Positions 6,769-7,206 of a stretch of DNA of 7,206 nt are shown piece by piece (the first letter of the stretch is position 1; each line of letters starts with the position of its first letter). The notes below the pieces were generated by a model. It was not told the DNA's origin. It did no database searches and worked only from the letters and a program-made list of their open reading frames with translations. Location: positions 1 through 7,206 of the forward strand of contig CADBLZ010000033.1 in assembly GCA_902795675.1 (NCBI GenBank). Reading direction: 5' to 3'. Made by a program: the position numbers and the translations under genes. The DNA comes from an uncultured Erysipelotrichaceae bacterium (GTDB lineage Bacteria > Bacillota_I > Bacilli_A > RF39 > UBA660).

Positions 6769-6796
6769 AAAAAAGATGATTTATTAAAAATCATCT
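6768..6796 (-). terminator. Intrinsic terminator of ftsZ
   Basis: A 9-bp perfect stem, AGATGATTT / AAATCATCT (6788-6796 with 6774-6782), encloses a 5-nt loop and is followed by a T-run down to 6768. The ftsZ TAA (6786-6784) lies in the loop and its last codons (Asp-Asp-Phe) form the 5' arm. The T-run runs straight into the next promoter. Confidence 0.86.
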
Positions 6797-7206
6797 CTAT
6801 TTCTGATAAATGGTGGGATATCGAATCCGTCATCTTCATCATCTGCATCATTACTTACAGGGTTTTCAATTGGTGATACTACTGAAGCATCACTATTATT
6901 ACTTCCTGCTCTATCATCATCGAAACCTGTTGCAATAACAGTTACGATTACTTCATCATTTAAGTTTTCATTAATTACAGCACCGAAGATTGTGTTGATA
7001 TCTGTATTAGCAGAATTTCTAACAACTTCAGCAGCATCTTCAGCTTCGAATAATGTTAATGAGTTACCACCAGTAATGTTGATGATAGCATCTTTAGCAC
7101 CTTCAATTGTATTTTCAAGTAATGGACTTGATACAGCATCTTTAGCAGCTTTGATAGCTCTATCTTCACCTACACCAATACCAATACCGATAATAGCTGA
7201 ACCTCT
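6784..7206 (-). CDS. ftsZ: Cell division protein FtsZ, C-terminal 140 residues (5' end outside window)
   Basis: FtsZ is the tubulin-like GTPase that forms the division ring at midcell. Only the C-terminal part is present, in frame from the right edge. It begins in GSAIIGIG (residues 2-9 here) and continues with SSPLLE, NITGG, IFGAVINENL and VIVTVIATGF (86-95), all characteristic of the FtsZ C-terminal subdomain and similar to B. subtilis FtsZ. After the globular domain comes a short, Asp/Asn/Ser-rich linker of about 30 residues (96-126), then the conserved C-terminal peptide GFDIPPFIRNRDDF (127-140), the site that binds FtsA, SepF, EzrA or ZapA-like partners in other bacteria. The gene ends in its own terminator, so it is the last gene of its transcription unit. 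Confidence 0.97.
   Translation of the reverse strand, partial: RGSAIIGIGIGVGEDRAIKAAKDAVSSPLLENTIEGAKDAIINITGGNSLTLFEAEDAAEVVRNSANTDINTIFGAVINENLNDEVIVTVIATGFDDDRAGSNNSDASVVSPIENPVSNDADDEDDGFDIPPFIRNRDDF

Noticed and set aside
1..7206. Mobile elements, CRISPR arrays, tRNA/rRNA genes, riboswitches
   Set aside because: No direct-repeat arrays, terminal inverted repeats, transposase or integrase motifs, cloverleaf-like segments or long leaders were found; the three gaps between transcription units (about 40-55 bp) are filled by terminators, promoters and ribosome binding sites.

Overview
This window is strongly AT-rich and coding-dense, and every gene lies on the minus strand. It looks like chromosomal housekeeping sequence from a small-genome, low-GC Gram-positive bacterium (Bacilli, or a walled relative near the Mollicutes such as the uncultured gut RF39-type lineages). 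The placement rests on base composition, gene order and protein character, not on a database match. TGA is used as a stop (in prpC and rsgA) and Trp is encoded by TGG, so this is the standard bacterial code, not the Mycoplasma code. A PASTA-domain kinase and FtsZ argue for a dividing cell with peptidoglycan.

In the direction of transcription (right to left) the layout is: the 3' end of ftsZ (window edge to 6784); a zinc-ribbon, single-pass membrane protein of unknown function (6734-5931); a tightly packed five-gene operon rlmN, prpC, prkC, rsgA, rpe (5889-886); and the 5' two-thirds or so of a class II CCA-adding tRNA nucleotidyltransferase gene (832 to the left edge). The operon order rlmN-prpC-prkC-rsgA-rpe is the same as in Bacillus subtilis. 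Inside it, genes overlap by 4 bp (ATGA) or are 2-3 nt apart, with ribosome binding sites inside the preceding gene. Its products link 23S rRNA and tRNA methylation (RlmN), reversible Ser/Thr phosphorylation driven by a cell-wall-sensing kinase and its phosphatase (PrkC/PrpC), 30S subunit maturation (RsgA, a known PrkC substrate in B. subtilis) and pentose phosphate metabolism (Rpe).

The most distinctive non-coding structure recurs at all three transcription-unit boundaries. The stop codon of the upstream gene lies inside an intrinsic terminator hairpin, and the terminator T-tract runs directly into an extended -10 promoter of the form T(5-7)ATGnTATAAT with no convincing -35 box. The predicted leaders are only about 12-17 nt and carry the Shine-Dalgarno sequence close to their 5' end. 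No IS, phage, CRISPR, tRNA or rRNA was seen, and no non-coding stretch reaches 300 bases. Apart from the terminator-promoter modules and the uncharacterised zinc-ribbon protein, this is an ordinary core-genome region; I see no evidence for a novel multi-gene system.
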